A stretch of DNA of 64,000 nt from Halotalea alkalilenta (GTDB lineage Bacteria; Pseudomonadota; Gammaproteobacteria; Pseudomonadales; Halomonadaceae), in assembly GCF_001648175.1 (NCBI RefSeq), contig NZ_CP015243.1:124001-188000 (forward strand), read 5' to 3'. Below are positions 19,458 to 27,854 of this stretch, piece after piece (position 1 is the first letter of the stretch; every line of letters begins with the position of its first letter). Below the pieces are notes generated by a model. It saw nothing but the letters and a program-made list of their open reading frames with translations. It made no database searches and had not been told where the DNA came from. The translations under genes were made by a program, and so were the position numbers.

Positions 19458-21071
19458 ATGACGCACTCCCAACCAGCCCGTTCACGCACGATGATCAAGA
19501 CCGCCGCGCTCGCCGCCCTGCTCGGTGCAAGCAATGCCGCGTGGTCGGCGACGCCGCCCGACACCCTGGTGATGGCATGGAACATAGATGCGATCAGCAC
19601 CTTCGATCCGGCGCAGATCGGCGAAGTGGTGACCAACGAGATCCTGATGAACACCTGTTCGGCGCTGGTCGACTATGACCCGGAGGATGCCACTCAGGTG
19701 GTCCCGGCGCTGGCCGAGAGCTGGGAGGTGAACGAGGACGAGCGATCGCTCACCTTCCACCTGCGCGACGGCTTGACCTTTCCCTCCGGCGAGCCGGTTG
19801 AGGCCGACGATCTCGCCTGGTCTCTGGCGCGGGTGGTCAAGCTCGGCTTCGGCAACGCCGCCACCCTCGAGGAGTACGGCTTCACCACCGACAACGTCGA
19901 GCAGCTGATCACCGCGCCCGACCCGCGCACCCTGGTGATCCGCTTCGACCGCCCCTATCCATCCGACCTGATGCTCCAGGCGATCGCCGCCAACCGGGTC
20001 GCCACCGCGATCGATCGCGATACGGTAATGGCACAGGAAGTCGATGGCGACCTCGGCAACCGCTACCTCACCACCCGCACCGAATGCGCCGGCCCCTATC
20101 GGCTGCGCCAGTGGAACGCAGGCGAGGCGGTGGTGCTCGAAGCCAACTCCGGCTGGACCCCGGCACCCGCGCTTTCGCGCGTACTGATCCGCCATGTCGC
20201 CGAGCCCGGCACCCAGCGTCTGCTGCTCTCCCGCGGCGACGTCGACGTCGCCCGCGACCTGACGCCAGAGGATCTCGCCGCAGTCGAGGCCGCGCCCGAT
20301 CTCGAGATCAACAAAGCGCTGCGACCACAGCTCTTCTACTGGGGATTCAACAACGACGACCCGATCCTCTCCAACCAGAAGGTGCGCCAGGCTCTGCAAC
20401 TGCTGGTCGACTACCAAGGCCTCGCCGACACGGTGATGTCCTACAGCGGCATCCCGCGGGCCAGCTTCGTGCCGCTCGAATCGTTCGGCGCACTCGACCA
20501 GAGCGAAGGCCAGCCGTTCAGCCAGGATCTCGACCGGGCGCGGGAGCTGCTCGTCGAAGCAGGCTACCCGGACGGTTTCAGCATGCGGCTGATCTTCGGC
20601 ACCCTGCCCTACTCGGCGACGGTGGCACAGAGCCTGCAGAACGCCGCGGCGCAAATCGGCATCAACCTCGAGCTCGAACGGATGGCCAACGCCCAGCTGT
20701 TCTCGCGCGTGCGCGGACGCGAGTACCAGATGAGCCTGCAGTCGTGGCAAACCTCGGTAGCCGATGCCCACGGCATGGCCTCCCGGTTGATCTACAACCC
20801 GGACAATCGGCTCGAGGCCCGCAATACCATGTACCCGAGCTGGAACTCGGCGTTCTACTCCGAGCAGGCCAACCAGGAGATCGAAGAGGCCCTGTTCGAG
20901 ACCGACCCCGCCGCGCGCGAACAGCGCTACCACGCGCTGCAGCGGGAAGTGTTCGAGCTCACGCCCAGAGTGGTGCTGTTCCAGACCTACAACATCGTCG
21001 GGCTCAACCAGCAGTTGAAGGGATGGCAGTCCAACGGTTTTCGCAGCTACTACACCCTGACCAGCAAGTGA
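19458..21071 (+). CDS. Peptide ABC transporter substrate-binding protein 2 (family 5)
   Basis: 537-aa paralogue of the binding protein at 14086. It shares long blocks (TLVMAWNIDAISTFDPAQIG, LGFGNAATLEEYGFT, YRLRQWNAGEAVVLEANS) while differing in other regions, so it is an older duplication rather than a recent copy. A signal peptide is at residues 1-31 (ends AAWSA). AAGGA precedes the ATG. With the two binding proteins flanking one set of permeases and ATPases, the transporter probably recognises two related ligands. The 3' end overlaps the convergent LysR gene by 22 bp. Confidence 0.9.
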   Translation: MTHSQPARSRTMIKTAALAALLGASNAAWSATPPDTLVMAWNIDAISTFDPAQIGEVVTNEILMNTCSALVDYDPEDATQVVPALAESWEVNEDERSLTFHLRDGLTFPSGEPVEADDLAWSLARVVKLGFGNAATLEEYGFTTDNVEQLITAPDPRTLVIRFDRPYPSDLMLQAIAANRVATAIDRDTVMAQEVDGDLGNRYLTTRTECAGPYRLRQWNAGEAVVLEANSGWTPAPALSRVLIRHVAEPGTQRLLLSRGDVDVARDLTPEDLAAVEAAPDLEINKALRPQLFYWGFNNDDPILSNQKVRQALQLLVDYQGLADTVMSYSGIPRASFVPLESFGALDQSEGQPFSQDLDRARELLVEAGYPDGFSMRLIFGTLPYSATVAQSLQNAAAQIGINLELERMANAQLFSRVRGREYQMSLQSWQTSVADAHGMASRLIYNPDNRLEARNTMYPSWNSAFYSEQANQEIEEALFETDPAAREQRYHALQREVFELTPRVVLFQTYNIVGLNQQLKGWQSNGFRSYYTLTSK

Positions 21072-21991
21072 TCGCTGCTCTTGCGGGCCGGCGACGCCGA
21101 ACCGCCGACGATCTCCTCCCATAGCTGCTCGATGCCGCGTCCGAGCGGACGCGGCGAGCGGTAGAGGCGGATCTCGACCTTCTGGTGCCAGTGCGCGTCA
21201 CCCGCCAGCCCCAGCAGGCCGGCATCGAGCTCAGTGCGCACCAGGCTCTCGGGCAGCCAGGCGAGCCCGCTGCCCGCCATCACCATGCCCTTCAGCGCAC
21301 TGCTCATGGTGTTCTCGTACACCGTGACGAGCTCCAAGGGCTGGCGTTCGAACAGGCGCACGAGCAGCTGGGCGAAGAAGGCGCCTTCTCGATAGCCGAG
21401 GTAGCGAATCGGTCCCTCGGCGTCGATCGGATGGAGCGGCCGACCCGCCTCGTCGAGGCGCGAGACCGGCACCAGCCACTCCACACCGAGCGACACAGAT
21501 GGACAGCGCGGCAGGATATCGCCAGGCGCCACCCACGGGTGGGCATAGGTGAGCATCAGGTCGCTCTCGCCCTCGATCAGGGTGGAGACGGTGCCGGCGA
21601 ACGATGGGCGAGGATCGCAGAAACGCACCTGCAGCGAAGGATGCCCCTGCTGGAGCCCTGCGAACCAAGGCGGAAAAAAGGTCAGGCAGAGGGTATTGAG
21701 CGCGGCGAAATTGATCACACACGGCTGGCCGTCATCGATCGACCCGAGCTCGACCCGGGTGCGCTGCAGGGTGGACAGAATCTCGCGCGCCTTGGGCAGG
21801 AAGGCGAGCCCCTCGCGGGTCAAGCCCACCGGATGGGTGGTGCGGTCCACCAAGGGAAAGCCGAGGCGCTGTTCGAGCAGCCGGATCCTGCGGCTCAGCG
21901 CCGACTGGGTGACGTGGCGCTCGCTGGCCGCGCGGGAAAAATTGAGGCAGCGCGCCAGGGTGACGAAGTCTTCGAACCATTTGAGCTCCAT
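21050..21991 (-). CDS. LysR-family transcriptional regulator
   Basis: 313 aa from the ATG at 21991; an upstream in-frame start at 22066 adds 25 residues that do not look like LysR. N-terminal HTH (about 1-60; FEDFVTLARCLNFSRAASER, then QSALSRRIRLLEQRLG) and a periplasmic-binding-like effector domain from about 90. It converges on and overlaps the end of the peptide-transport run. LysR proteins usually sit divergent from their targets, so its control of the adjacent operon is plausible but unproven. Confidence 0.9.
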   Translation of the reverse strand: MELKWFEDFVTLARCLNFSRAASERHVTQSALSRRIRLLEQRLGFPLVDRTTHPVGLTREGLAFLPKAREILSTLQRTRVELGSIDDGQPCVINFAALNTLCLTFFPPWFAGLQQGHPSLQVRFCDPRPSFAGTVSTLIEGESDLMLTYAHPWVAPGDILPRCPSVSLGVEWLVPVSRLDEAGRPLHPIDAEGPIRYLGYREGAFFAQLLVRLFERQPLELVTVYENTMSSALKGMVMAGSGLAWLPESLVRTELDAGLLGLAGDAHWHQKVEIRLYRSPRPLGRGIEQLWEEIVGGSASPARKSSDHLLVRV

Positions 21992-22095
21992 GAGGCGCCC
22001 CCGGTTTGGTTTGTTGTTGGTGTCTGGTATTCGAAGCGGGTATGAAGGAACAACATACACCATCACCCGGCCGGCTCTACATTCGCCAAGGCTTA

Positions 22096-22113
22096 GGGCG
22101 TGCTAACACGCCC
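22096..22113. repeat. Perfect palindromic stem between lysR and metK
   Basis: GGGCGTG, loop CTAA, CACGCCC: a 7-bp perfect inverted repeat 31 bp away from the metK terminator, in the 188-bp gap between lysR and metK. No T-run follows on either strand. It could be a repetitive extragenic palindrome or a binding site. Confidence 0.4.
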
Positions 22114-22126
22114 CAGGAAGTATCCA

Positions 22127-22158
22127 CAAAAGAAAACGCCCCGCACGAGGCGAGGCGT
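22127..22158 (-). terminator. metK: Rho-independent terminator of metK
   Basis: On the minus strand a 9-bp stem (ACGCCTCGC / GCGGGGCGT, one G-U pair, 5-nt loop) is followed by TTTTCTTTT, about 22 nt after the metK stop codon. Good intrinsic terminator. Confidence 0.85.
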
Positions 22159-22179
22159 CCTGGTCGCACGGGGCCGCGG

Positions 22180-23400
22180 CTACAAGCCGGCGCCTTGGCG
22201 CAGGACTTCGACCTTGTCGGTCTTCTCCCACGGGAAGGCGGTGAAAGTCTCGCGCTTGCGCTGGCCGTCGACGTCGATCCACTCGTAGGTGTGTTCGAAC
22301 GGTTCGCGACCGAAGTGGCCGTAGGCTGCGGTGAGCCGATACATCGGGTGGAGCAGGTCGAGCATGGCGGTGATCGCGAAGGGGCGCAGATCGAAGTGCT
22401 CGCGAACCAGCTCGATGATCTTCTCGTCGCTGATCTTGCCGGTGTTGAAGGTATTGACCGACACCGAGGTCGGCTCGGCGACGCCGATCGCATAGGAGAC
22501 CTGGATCTCGCACTTGTCGGCCAGGCCCGCGGCGACCACATTCTTCGCCACGTAGCGCCCGGCATAGGCGGCGCTGCGGTCGACCTTGGACGGATCCTTG
22601 CCGGAGAACGCGCCGCCGCCATGGCGGGCCATGCCACCGTAGGTGTCGACGATGATCTTGCGTCCGGTCAAACCGCAGTCGCCGACCGGGCCACCGATCA
22701 CGAACTTGCCGGTCGGATTGATGTGGAACCTGGTCTTCTCGCTCAGCCACTCGGCGGGCAGCACGTCGCGGATGATCAGCTCCTCGACCGCATGGCGCAG
22801 CTCGGACTGGGAGATGCTCTCGTCGTGCTGGGTGGAAAGCACCACCGCGTCGACGCCGACGGGCTTGCCGTGTTCATCGTAGCGGAAGGTGACCTGGCTC
22901 TTGGCGTCCGGACGCAGCCACGACAGGATGCCGTTCTTGCGCAGCTCCGACTGGCGCTCGACCAGCCGGTGGGCGTAGTGGATCGGTGCCGGCATGAACG
23001 AGGGCGTCTCGTTGGTGGCATAGCCGAACATCAGCCCCTGGTCACCGGCGCCCTGGTCTTCCGGCTTGGAGCGGTCGACGCCCTGGGCGATGTCCACGCT
23101 CTGCTTGCCGATCAGGTTGAGTACGCCACAGGTGGCGCCATCGAAGCCGACCTGGGAGGAGGTGTAGCCGATATCGAGGATCACCTGGCGCACCAGCTCC
23201 TCGAGATCGACCCAGGCACTGGTGGTAATTTCACCTGCGACGATCGCGACACCGGTCTTGACCAGCGTCTCGCAGGCGACACGAGCCTGCTTGTCACGAG
23301 CGATAAGCGCATCGAGCACCGCATCGGAGATCTGGTCGGCGATCTTGTCGGGATGGCCTTCGGATACCGACTCGGAGGTGAACAGGGAGTATTCGCTCAT
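22180..23400 (-). CDS. metK: S-adenosylmethionine synthase
   Basis: 406-aa MetK, full length; makes S-adenosylmethionine from methionine and ATP in the cytoplasm. Signature sequences are present: [17 protein letters not shown] near the N-terminus, [12 protein letters not shown] (ATP-binding) and [19 protein letters not shown]. The start at 23400 ([19 protein letters not shown]) matches the family start. A single-gene transcription unit with its own terminator. A TAGAAT -10-like hexamer lies roughly 110 bp upstream, but no convincing -35 and no recognisable SAM riboswitch were seen. Confidence 0.97.
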   Translation of the reverse strand: MSEYSLFTSESVSEGHPDKIADQISDAVLDALIARDKQARVACETLVKTGVAIVAGEITTSAWVDLEELVRQVILDIGYTSSQVGFDGATCGVLNLIGKQSVDIAQGVDRSKPEDQGAGDQGLMFGYATNETPSFMPAPIHYAHRLVERQSELRKNGILSWLRPDAKSQVTFRYDEHGKPVGVDAVVLSTQHDESISQSELRHAVEELIIRDVLPAEWLSEKTRFHINPTGKFVIGGPVGDCGLTGRKIIVDTYGGMARHGGGAFSGKDPSKVDRSAAYAGRYVAKNVVAAGLADKCEIQVSYAIGVAEPTSVSVNTFNTGKISDEKIIELVREHFDLRPFAITAMLDLLHPMYRLTAAYGHFGREPFEHTYEWIDVDGQRKRETFTAFPWEKTDKVEVLRQGAGL

Positions 23401-23555
23401 TACAGTCTTCGACCCTCGCCTCGTAGTTCGAGCATGTGGGAGTGAGAAGTGGAAGCGACGGCGGCCGAAAACAGCAGCGATCGCCGACGATGGGGAAAAA
23501 ATTCTACACGCACAGTGAGAGGGTGCCTAGCTTGGCTGCGCGCTTAGCTTATGTT

Positions 23556-23593
23556 CGAAAAATCGAGCATGGCCTGGGAAAACCAAGCCATGC
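23556..23593 (-). terminator. Rho-independent terminator of the gntP-type operon
   Basis: On the minus strand GCATGGCTTGG and CCAGGCCATGC form an 11-bp stem with one mismatch and a 5-nt loop. It is followed by TCGATTTTTCG and lies about 27 nt after the GntP-family permease stop codon. It isolates that operon from metK. Confidence 0.8.
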
Positions 23594-23619
23594 CCAGCGC
23601 GTCGAGACGACCGAGAGAC

Positions 23620-25020
23620 CTACACGACCAGCGAGTAGAGCAGCCAGACCAGCGCGAACGACATGAAGCCCACCGCCGTACCGATCACGGTCCAGGTCTT
23701 GAGCGCCACCTTGACGCTGATGCCGAGGAAGCGCGATACCAGCCAGAAACCGGAGTCGTTGACGTGTGAAAAGGTGATCGATCCCGCGGCGATCGCCACC
23801 ACGATGCAGGCGAGAGAAACCCCTCCCAGCTCAGGATGAGCAGCCACCGCCGGGGCCATCAGTCCCGCCGCGGTGGTCGCCGCAACGGTGGCCGAGCCTT
23901 GGGCGACGCGCATGATGATCGCGATCAAAAACGCGGAGAGGATCACCGGCAGGCCAAGCGCATCCAGGCCATTGGAAAGCGCGGTGCCGATGCCGGTCGC
24001 GGTCAATACGCCGCCGAACATACCGCCCGCCCCGGTGATCAGGATGATCGAGCATACCGGGCCCAGGCCTTCGTCGACGAGCCTCTCCAGGCGCTCACCG
24101 ACCGGCCCCTGGGTACGCCTGATCACCAATAGGTACATGGCCAGCAAAGTGGTGATCAAAAGCGCGATGGGTGTGTTGCCGATGAACACCAGGGTATGGA
24201 ACCACACGCCTTCACCGGCGATGAGGCCGTCGGCGGCGAGCGTGGTCAGCCCGGTATTGAGAAAGATCAGCACCAGCGGCAGCACCAGGACCAGCAGCAC
24301 GGTGGAAAACGCCGGCGCATTCTCGGTCGAAGCGTTGGGCTGGCCCAGCAGATCCGGCACTGCGAACGATGGATGCCTATTGGCGAGCAGCAGCGCCAAC
24401 CGGTAGCCGACCAGGTACCAGGTGGGCAAGCCCACCAGCAAGGAGACGACCAGCACCATGCCGACATCGGCACCGATCAATCCCGACGCGGCGACCGGCC
24501 CTGGGTGCGGAGGCACCAGCGCGTGCATGACCAGGAAGGCACCGGTGGAAGGCAGCGCGTAGCGCAGAATCCCTCCCCCGAGCCGGCGCGCCACCGAATA
24601 GATGATCGGCAGCATCACGATGAAGCCCGCATCGAGGAAGATCGGAAACCCGAAGCAAAGTGAAGCGACCGATAGGGCGAACGGTGCGCGACGCTCGCCG
24701 AACACCTCGAGCAGGCGATTGGCCAGCACATTGGCACCGCCGGAGACTTCGACCATGCGTCCGAGTACGGCGCCAAAGCCGATCAACAAGGCGACGTTGC
24801 CAAGGGTCCTGCCGAACGGCCCGACCAGCGTGCCGATCAGCTCCTGGACATCGATACCGGCAGCGATCGCGGTCAAGATCGATACGATGATCAAAGCGAA
24901 GAAGGCGTGCAGACGCACCTTGATGATCAAGAAAAGCAGCAGGGCGATGGCGCCGAGCCCAATCAAGGTCAGCAGCACAGGGGATAAGGTCGTGGTGCTC
25001 GCTAGCGCATTACTATCCAT
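23620..25020 (-). CDS. GntP-family permease (gluconate/acid-sugar type)
   Basis: 466-aa inner-membrane permease with 12 or more hydrophobic segments and GntP-family sequence (FGFPIFLDAGFIVMLPIIY, MHALVPPHPGPVAASGLIG, VAQGSATVAATTAAGLMAP, SHVNDSGFWLVSRFLG). GntP members import gluconate, gluconate-like aldonates, or related hydroxy acids by proton symport. AGGTGAG precedes the ATG. Last gene of the minus-strand operon behind a dehydrogenase and a TIM-barrel enzyme, so it likely imports the acid sugar that those enzymes degrade. Exact substrate unknown. Confidence 0.92.
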   Translation of the reverse strand: MDSNALASTTTLSPVLLTLIGLGAIALLLFLIIKVRLHAFFALIIVSILTAIAAGIDVQELIGTLVGPFGRTLGNVALLIGFGAVLGRMVEVSGGANVLANRLLEVFGERRAPFALSVASLCFGFPIFLDAGFIVMLPIIYSVARRLGGGILRYALPSTGAFLVMHALVPPHPGPVAASGLIGADVGMVLVVSLLVGLPTWYLVGYRLALLLANRHPSFAVPDLLGQPNASTENAPAFSTVLLVLVLPLVLIFLNTGLTTLAADGLIAGEGVWFHTLVFIGNTPIALLITTLLAMYLLVIRRTQGPVGERLERLVDEGLGPVCSIILITGAGGMFGGVLTATGIGTALSNGLDALGLPVILSAFLIAIIMRVAQGSATVAATTAAGLMAPAVAAHPELGGVSLACIVVAIAAGSITFSHVNDSGFWLVSRFLGISVKVALKTWTVIGTAVGFMSFALVWLLYSLVV

Positions 25021-25158
25021 GGCTCACCTGGGGTATTGCCTTCGTCGAGGCGTAGTGCACCAGCGGACGGCGCAAAACGCCGCCCGAGGCGAGGGAAGTG
25101 TGGTTGGGTCAGAGCACGCCCGGCGTACGAGGAAGCCGAGCGCGGGATGTACCGCCGC

Positions 25159-26109
25159 CTAGTCGAGCGGAGCCGGTCCCAGCTCTTCCAGCAGCTGCTT
25201 CATCTTGACGTAGGCTTTGTTGCGATAGGCGATCAGCTCGGGGATGCGTTCGGCCGGCACGTTGAGAAAGCCCGCCCCGCTCTTGGTACCGAGTTTGCCC
25301 TGCTGAATCAGGTCGCTGAGCACCTTGGGGGTGGCGAATCGATCGGGGAAATCGCTCTGTAGCGATTTGTAGCAGAAGTTATAGACGTCGAGCCCCGCCA
25401 TATCCGCGATCGCGAACGGACCGAAGAACGGCAGGCGAAAGCCAAAGGTGGTACGCACCAGGGTATCGATCTCTTCCGCCGTCGCCACGCCCTCTTCGAG
25501 CAGCTGGGTCGCCTCGTGGAACAGCGCGTACTGCAAGCGGTTGAGGACGAAACCAGTGACGTCCTTGACCGTCGCGGTCTCCTTGCCGGTGGAGCGCACG
25601 ATCGCGCAGGCCTCATCGATCGCATCCGACGAAGTGCCGGCGTGAGGGATGATCTCCACCCCGGGAATGAAAGGCGAAGGGTTGGAGAAGTGCACGCCGA
25701 GGAAGCGCGCGGGATGAGTCACTGCCTGCGCCAGGGCGGCGATCGAGATGGTCGAGGTGTTCGAACCGATGATCGCCTCCGGCTTCGCTGCCGCGCAGAT
25801 TCGGCGCAGGGTCTCATGCTTGATCTCGAGTACTTCGGGTACCGCCTCCTCGATGAAATCCGCCCCCTCGACCGCCTCTTCGATCGATGCGGCGGCGGTG
25901 ACGTTACGCTCGATCAGTTCTACCGCCCCCTCCGGAAACAGGCCGTCGGCGACGAACTGGCGAGCCTCTTCGACTATTCGCTGGCGATTACGCTCGGTCA
26001 CCTCGAATGAGACGTCGGCGATCTTTACCTGCGCCCCTGCGATCGCCAGGACCTGGGCGATACCACCGCCCATGTATCCAGAACCGATGATGGCCACTGC
26101 GCGCGTCAT
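25159..26109 (-). CDS. 3-hydroxyacyl-CoA-dehydrogenase-fold oxidoreductase (gulonate/hydroxy-acid dehydrogenase type)
   Basis: 316-aa NAD-dependent dehydrogenase. Rossmann motif GSGYMGGGIA (9-18), catalytic-site SNTS (116-119), His140 in GVHFSNPSPF and Glu152 in GVEIIPH; the C-terminal helical domain includes GFVLNRLQYALFHEATQL and ends around GTKSGAGFLN. Annotation pipelines would call it 3-hydroxyacyl-CoA or 3-hydroxybutyryl-CoA dehydrogenase. The single-enzyme size matches lambda-crystallin/L-gulonate 3-dehydrogenase, and no acyl-CoA enzyme is nearby. Its operon has an acid-sugar permease and a sugar-isomerase-fold enzyme, so I infer oxidation of an aldonate hydroxyl, probably C3. GGAGGA precedes the ATG. 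Confidence 0.82.
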   Translation of the reverse strand: MTRAVAIIGSGYMGGGIAQVLAIAGAQVKIADVSFEVTERNRQRIVEEARQFVADGLFPEGAVELIERNVTAAASIEEAVEGADFIEEAVPEVLEIKHETLRRICAAAKPEAIIGSNTSTISIAALAQAVTHPARFLGVHFSNPSPFIPGVEIIPHAGTSSDAIDEACAIVRSTGKETATVKDVTGFVLNRLQYALFHEATQLLEEGVATAEEIDTLVRTTFGFRLPFFGPFAIADMAGLDVYNFCYKSLQSDFPDRFATPKVLSDLIQQGKLGTKSGAGFLNVPAERIPELIAYRNKAYVKMKQLLEELGPAPLD

Positions 26110-26141
26110 GGTGTTCCTCCGAATGTCACGTCAATCACGGT

Positions 26142-27119
26142 TCAGTCCTGGTTGCCCTGGCGCACCTGGCTTTCGCCGAGCGCGTAGCCGGCTCGCTTGG
26201 GCAGGATCTGCTCGCGCAGGTAACGTTGGTTGCTGCTCGACACGCTGAGCCCATCGCCGCCGTAATGCTCGGTGCAGATCACCCCCTGGAAGCCATTGGC
26301 CAGCGCGATCTCGAACGCCTTGCGGTAGCTGATCAAACCGGATTCCAGCGGGGCGGGCATGGCGACGAAGTAATCGCGGGCGATATCTTCGTCGCGGATG
26401 TAGTTCTTGACGTGCCAGTAATTCGAGTAAGGCAGGGTTTTCTCGAGCATCTCGACCCAGGATTCGATCGGTCGGTGCAGGCGGATCAGGTTGCCGATAT
26501 CGGGGTTGAGGCCAACGTTGGGCAGGCCGATATCCTTGACCAGGGCAACGGCCGAATCGGCGGTGCCGAGGTAGGTATCCTCGTACATTTCAAGCGAGAC
26601 CAGCAGGCCGAGCTCTTCGGCATGGCGCCCCAGTTCGCGAAGCCGCTCCACCGCCAGTTTCCAGGTCGCCGCGTCGCCCACCGGGTCCTTGTGGCCCTCT
26701 ACGGTCCAGAACCACAGCTGCGCTTGCTGCTGCGGGGTCAACGCTTGGTGCAGCCCGAACGACACCACCTCGCAACCAAGCGCCGCGGCGGCCTCCAGGG
26801 TGCGATGGCTATACGCCAGGTTGTCCTCCCACCCGGCCTCTTCGATCACGCTGCGACGAATCGCCGAGATCGCCGGGGTTCCCACTCCAGCAGCCCGCGC
26901 CGCTGCCTTGAGCTCATCGAGGCGCGCGGCGGACAGATCACCCGGGCGGACCCAGCTGTCGGTGAAATCGACATCGGTGAAACCCGCCTCGCGCACCTCG
27001 GTGAACACCCGCTGCCACGCCTCGGGCTCGGCATCGTTGATGTGGCGCCCTTGAGCATCGACGCCTGGAAACTGCAATAATGCAGCAGTGATTGGCCAGT
27101 TATCCGCGGTATAAGCCAT
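26142..27119 (-). CDS. TIM-barrel sugar isomerase/epimerase-like enzyme (possible 3-oxo-acid-sugar decarboxylase)
   Basis: 325 aa from the ATG at 27119 (GGAG upstream; a GTG at 27131 is less likely). It has the xylose-isomerase-like AP-endonuclease-2 TIM-barrel with a likely metal site: Glu177 (SLEMYED), Asp207 (NPDIGN), His236 (YWHVKNY) and Glu284 (CTEHYGG). It is too long to be a typical Hyi/OtnI isomerase (about 260 aa). The same fold includes 3-oxo-isoapionate decarboxylase, which makes L-erythrulose; the L-erythrulose kinase and isomerase genes nearby make a comparable reaction attractive. First gene of the minus-strand operon. Function inferred, not demonstrated. Confidence 0.75.
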   Translation of the reverse strand: MAYTADNWPITAALLQFPGVDAQGRHINDAEPEAWQRVFTEVREAGFTDVDFTDSWVRPGDLSAARLDELKAAARAAGVGTPAISAIRRSVIEEAGWEDNLAYSHRTLEAAAALGCEVVSFGLHQALTPQQQAQLWFWTVEGHKDPVGDAATWKLAVERLRELGRHAEELGLLVSLEMYEDTYLGTADSAVALVKDIGLPNVGLNPDIGNLIRLHRPIESWVEMLEKTLPYSNYWHVKNYIRDEDIARDYFVAMPAPLESGLISYRKAFEIALANGFQGVICTEHYGGDGLSVSSSNQRYLREQILPKRAGYALGESQVRQGNQD

Positions 27120-27307
27120 GTTCGATTTCACTCCGATTGGCTGGCGGCACCACTTCCCATATCGCCAGCGGTAGTTCGATGTTCCATGACGGCGAAGACC
27201 GCCACGATGATTTGATATTCACGCCGACGTCGTCTCACCGGTCGCCGGCCCATAGCCACCACTCCCCTCGGAGCTCGGTCATTAGGATCGAAATGAATTC
27301 AATCTTT

Positions 27308-27324
27308 TGATCTTGTCTGGTTCA
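27308..27324. promoter_or_regulatory. Candidate SorC-type operator, TIM-barrel operon side
   Basis: TGATCTTGTCTGGTTCA: arms TGATC and GTTCA with a 7-bp spacer, fitting TGWWC-N7-GWWCA. Matching elements occur at 27695, 31449 and (one mismatch) 31294, all in promoter regions of this cluster. Confidence 0.5.
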
Positions 27325-27694
27325 AATGAGCACGGCCAATATCGCCAATTGGTCATACTTTTATCAATGCGCGCATCATAGAACTTTAGTAGGCCGTCCC
27401 TTCATTCACACCACAGGAAAATAAATAATCCATATAAAACAATTACATGAATAAAAACACGGACAACGAACCAAGAACAAAATCGCAATAGCGCACTGGC
27501 CGCCCAATCGCATCACGCCCATGGCCCAATCAGCGAATGGCGACCACAACTGACCATTAGTACCCGACATTGGTATAGGTGTATCGATTAATCATCGAGA
27601 CAACAGCTATAAAACAAGCACTACGCCAATTTTCGAGGACCAAAGTCGAATAGGGATATCGTCGGAGCGAGGCGGATACTCACTGCTCAACATC

Positions 27695-27711
27695 TGTTCA
27701 TAAAAGGAACA
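27695..27711. promoter_or_regulatory. Candidate SorC-type operator, MFS-denD side
   Basis: TGTTCATAAAAGGAACA: perfect 5-bp inverted repeat TGTTC/GAACA with a 7-bp spacer, 144 bp before the MFS start codon. Best-formed copy of the shared element of this cluster. Confidence 0.55.
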
Positions 27712-27854
27712 AATATTTAAAGGCGAACGGCGCGAAGCGGGAATCTTCGTCGATCACCCTACGGCAACGAGCAGGCCGGCCCTTGCCACGACCGCCCTCC
27801 GATCGCGAGGCCACGGCTGCCAGGGCCAACCGCCGCCCATCAAGGAGCATCGAT

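Larger units (their letters stand above)
27120..27854. other. Divergent regulatory region, AT-rich, no gene
   Basis: 735 bp between the minus-strand TIM-barrel operon and the plus-strand MFS operon. The middle part (about 27290-27720) is clearly more AT-rich than the surrounding genes. No ORF in it looks like a protein. It holds two copies of the 17-bp TGWWC-N7-GWWCA element (27308-27324 and 27695-27711), one near each operon. Leaders of about 140-185 nt separate the elements from the start codons. Confidence 0.7.

Noticed and set aside
23401..23619. SAM riboswitch upstream of metK
   Set aside because: No SAM-I or SAM-II like helix pattern was recognisable; the only stem is the terminator of the opposite operon.
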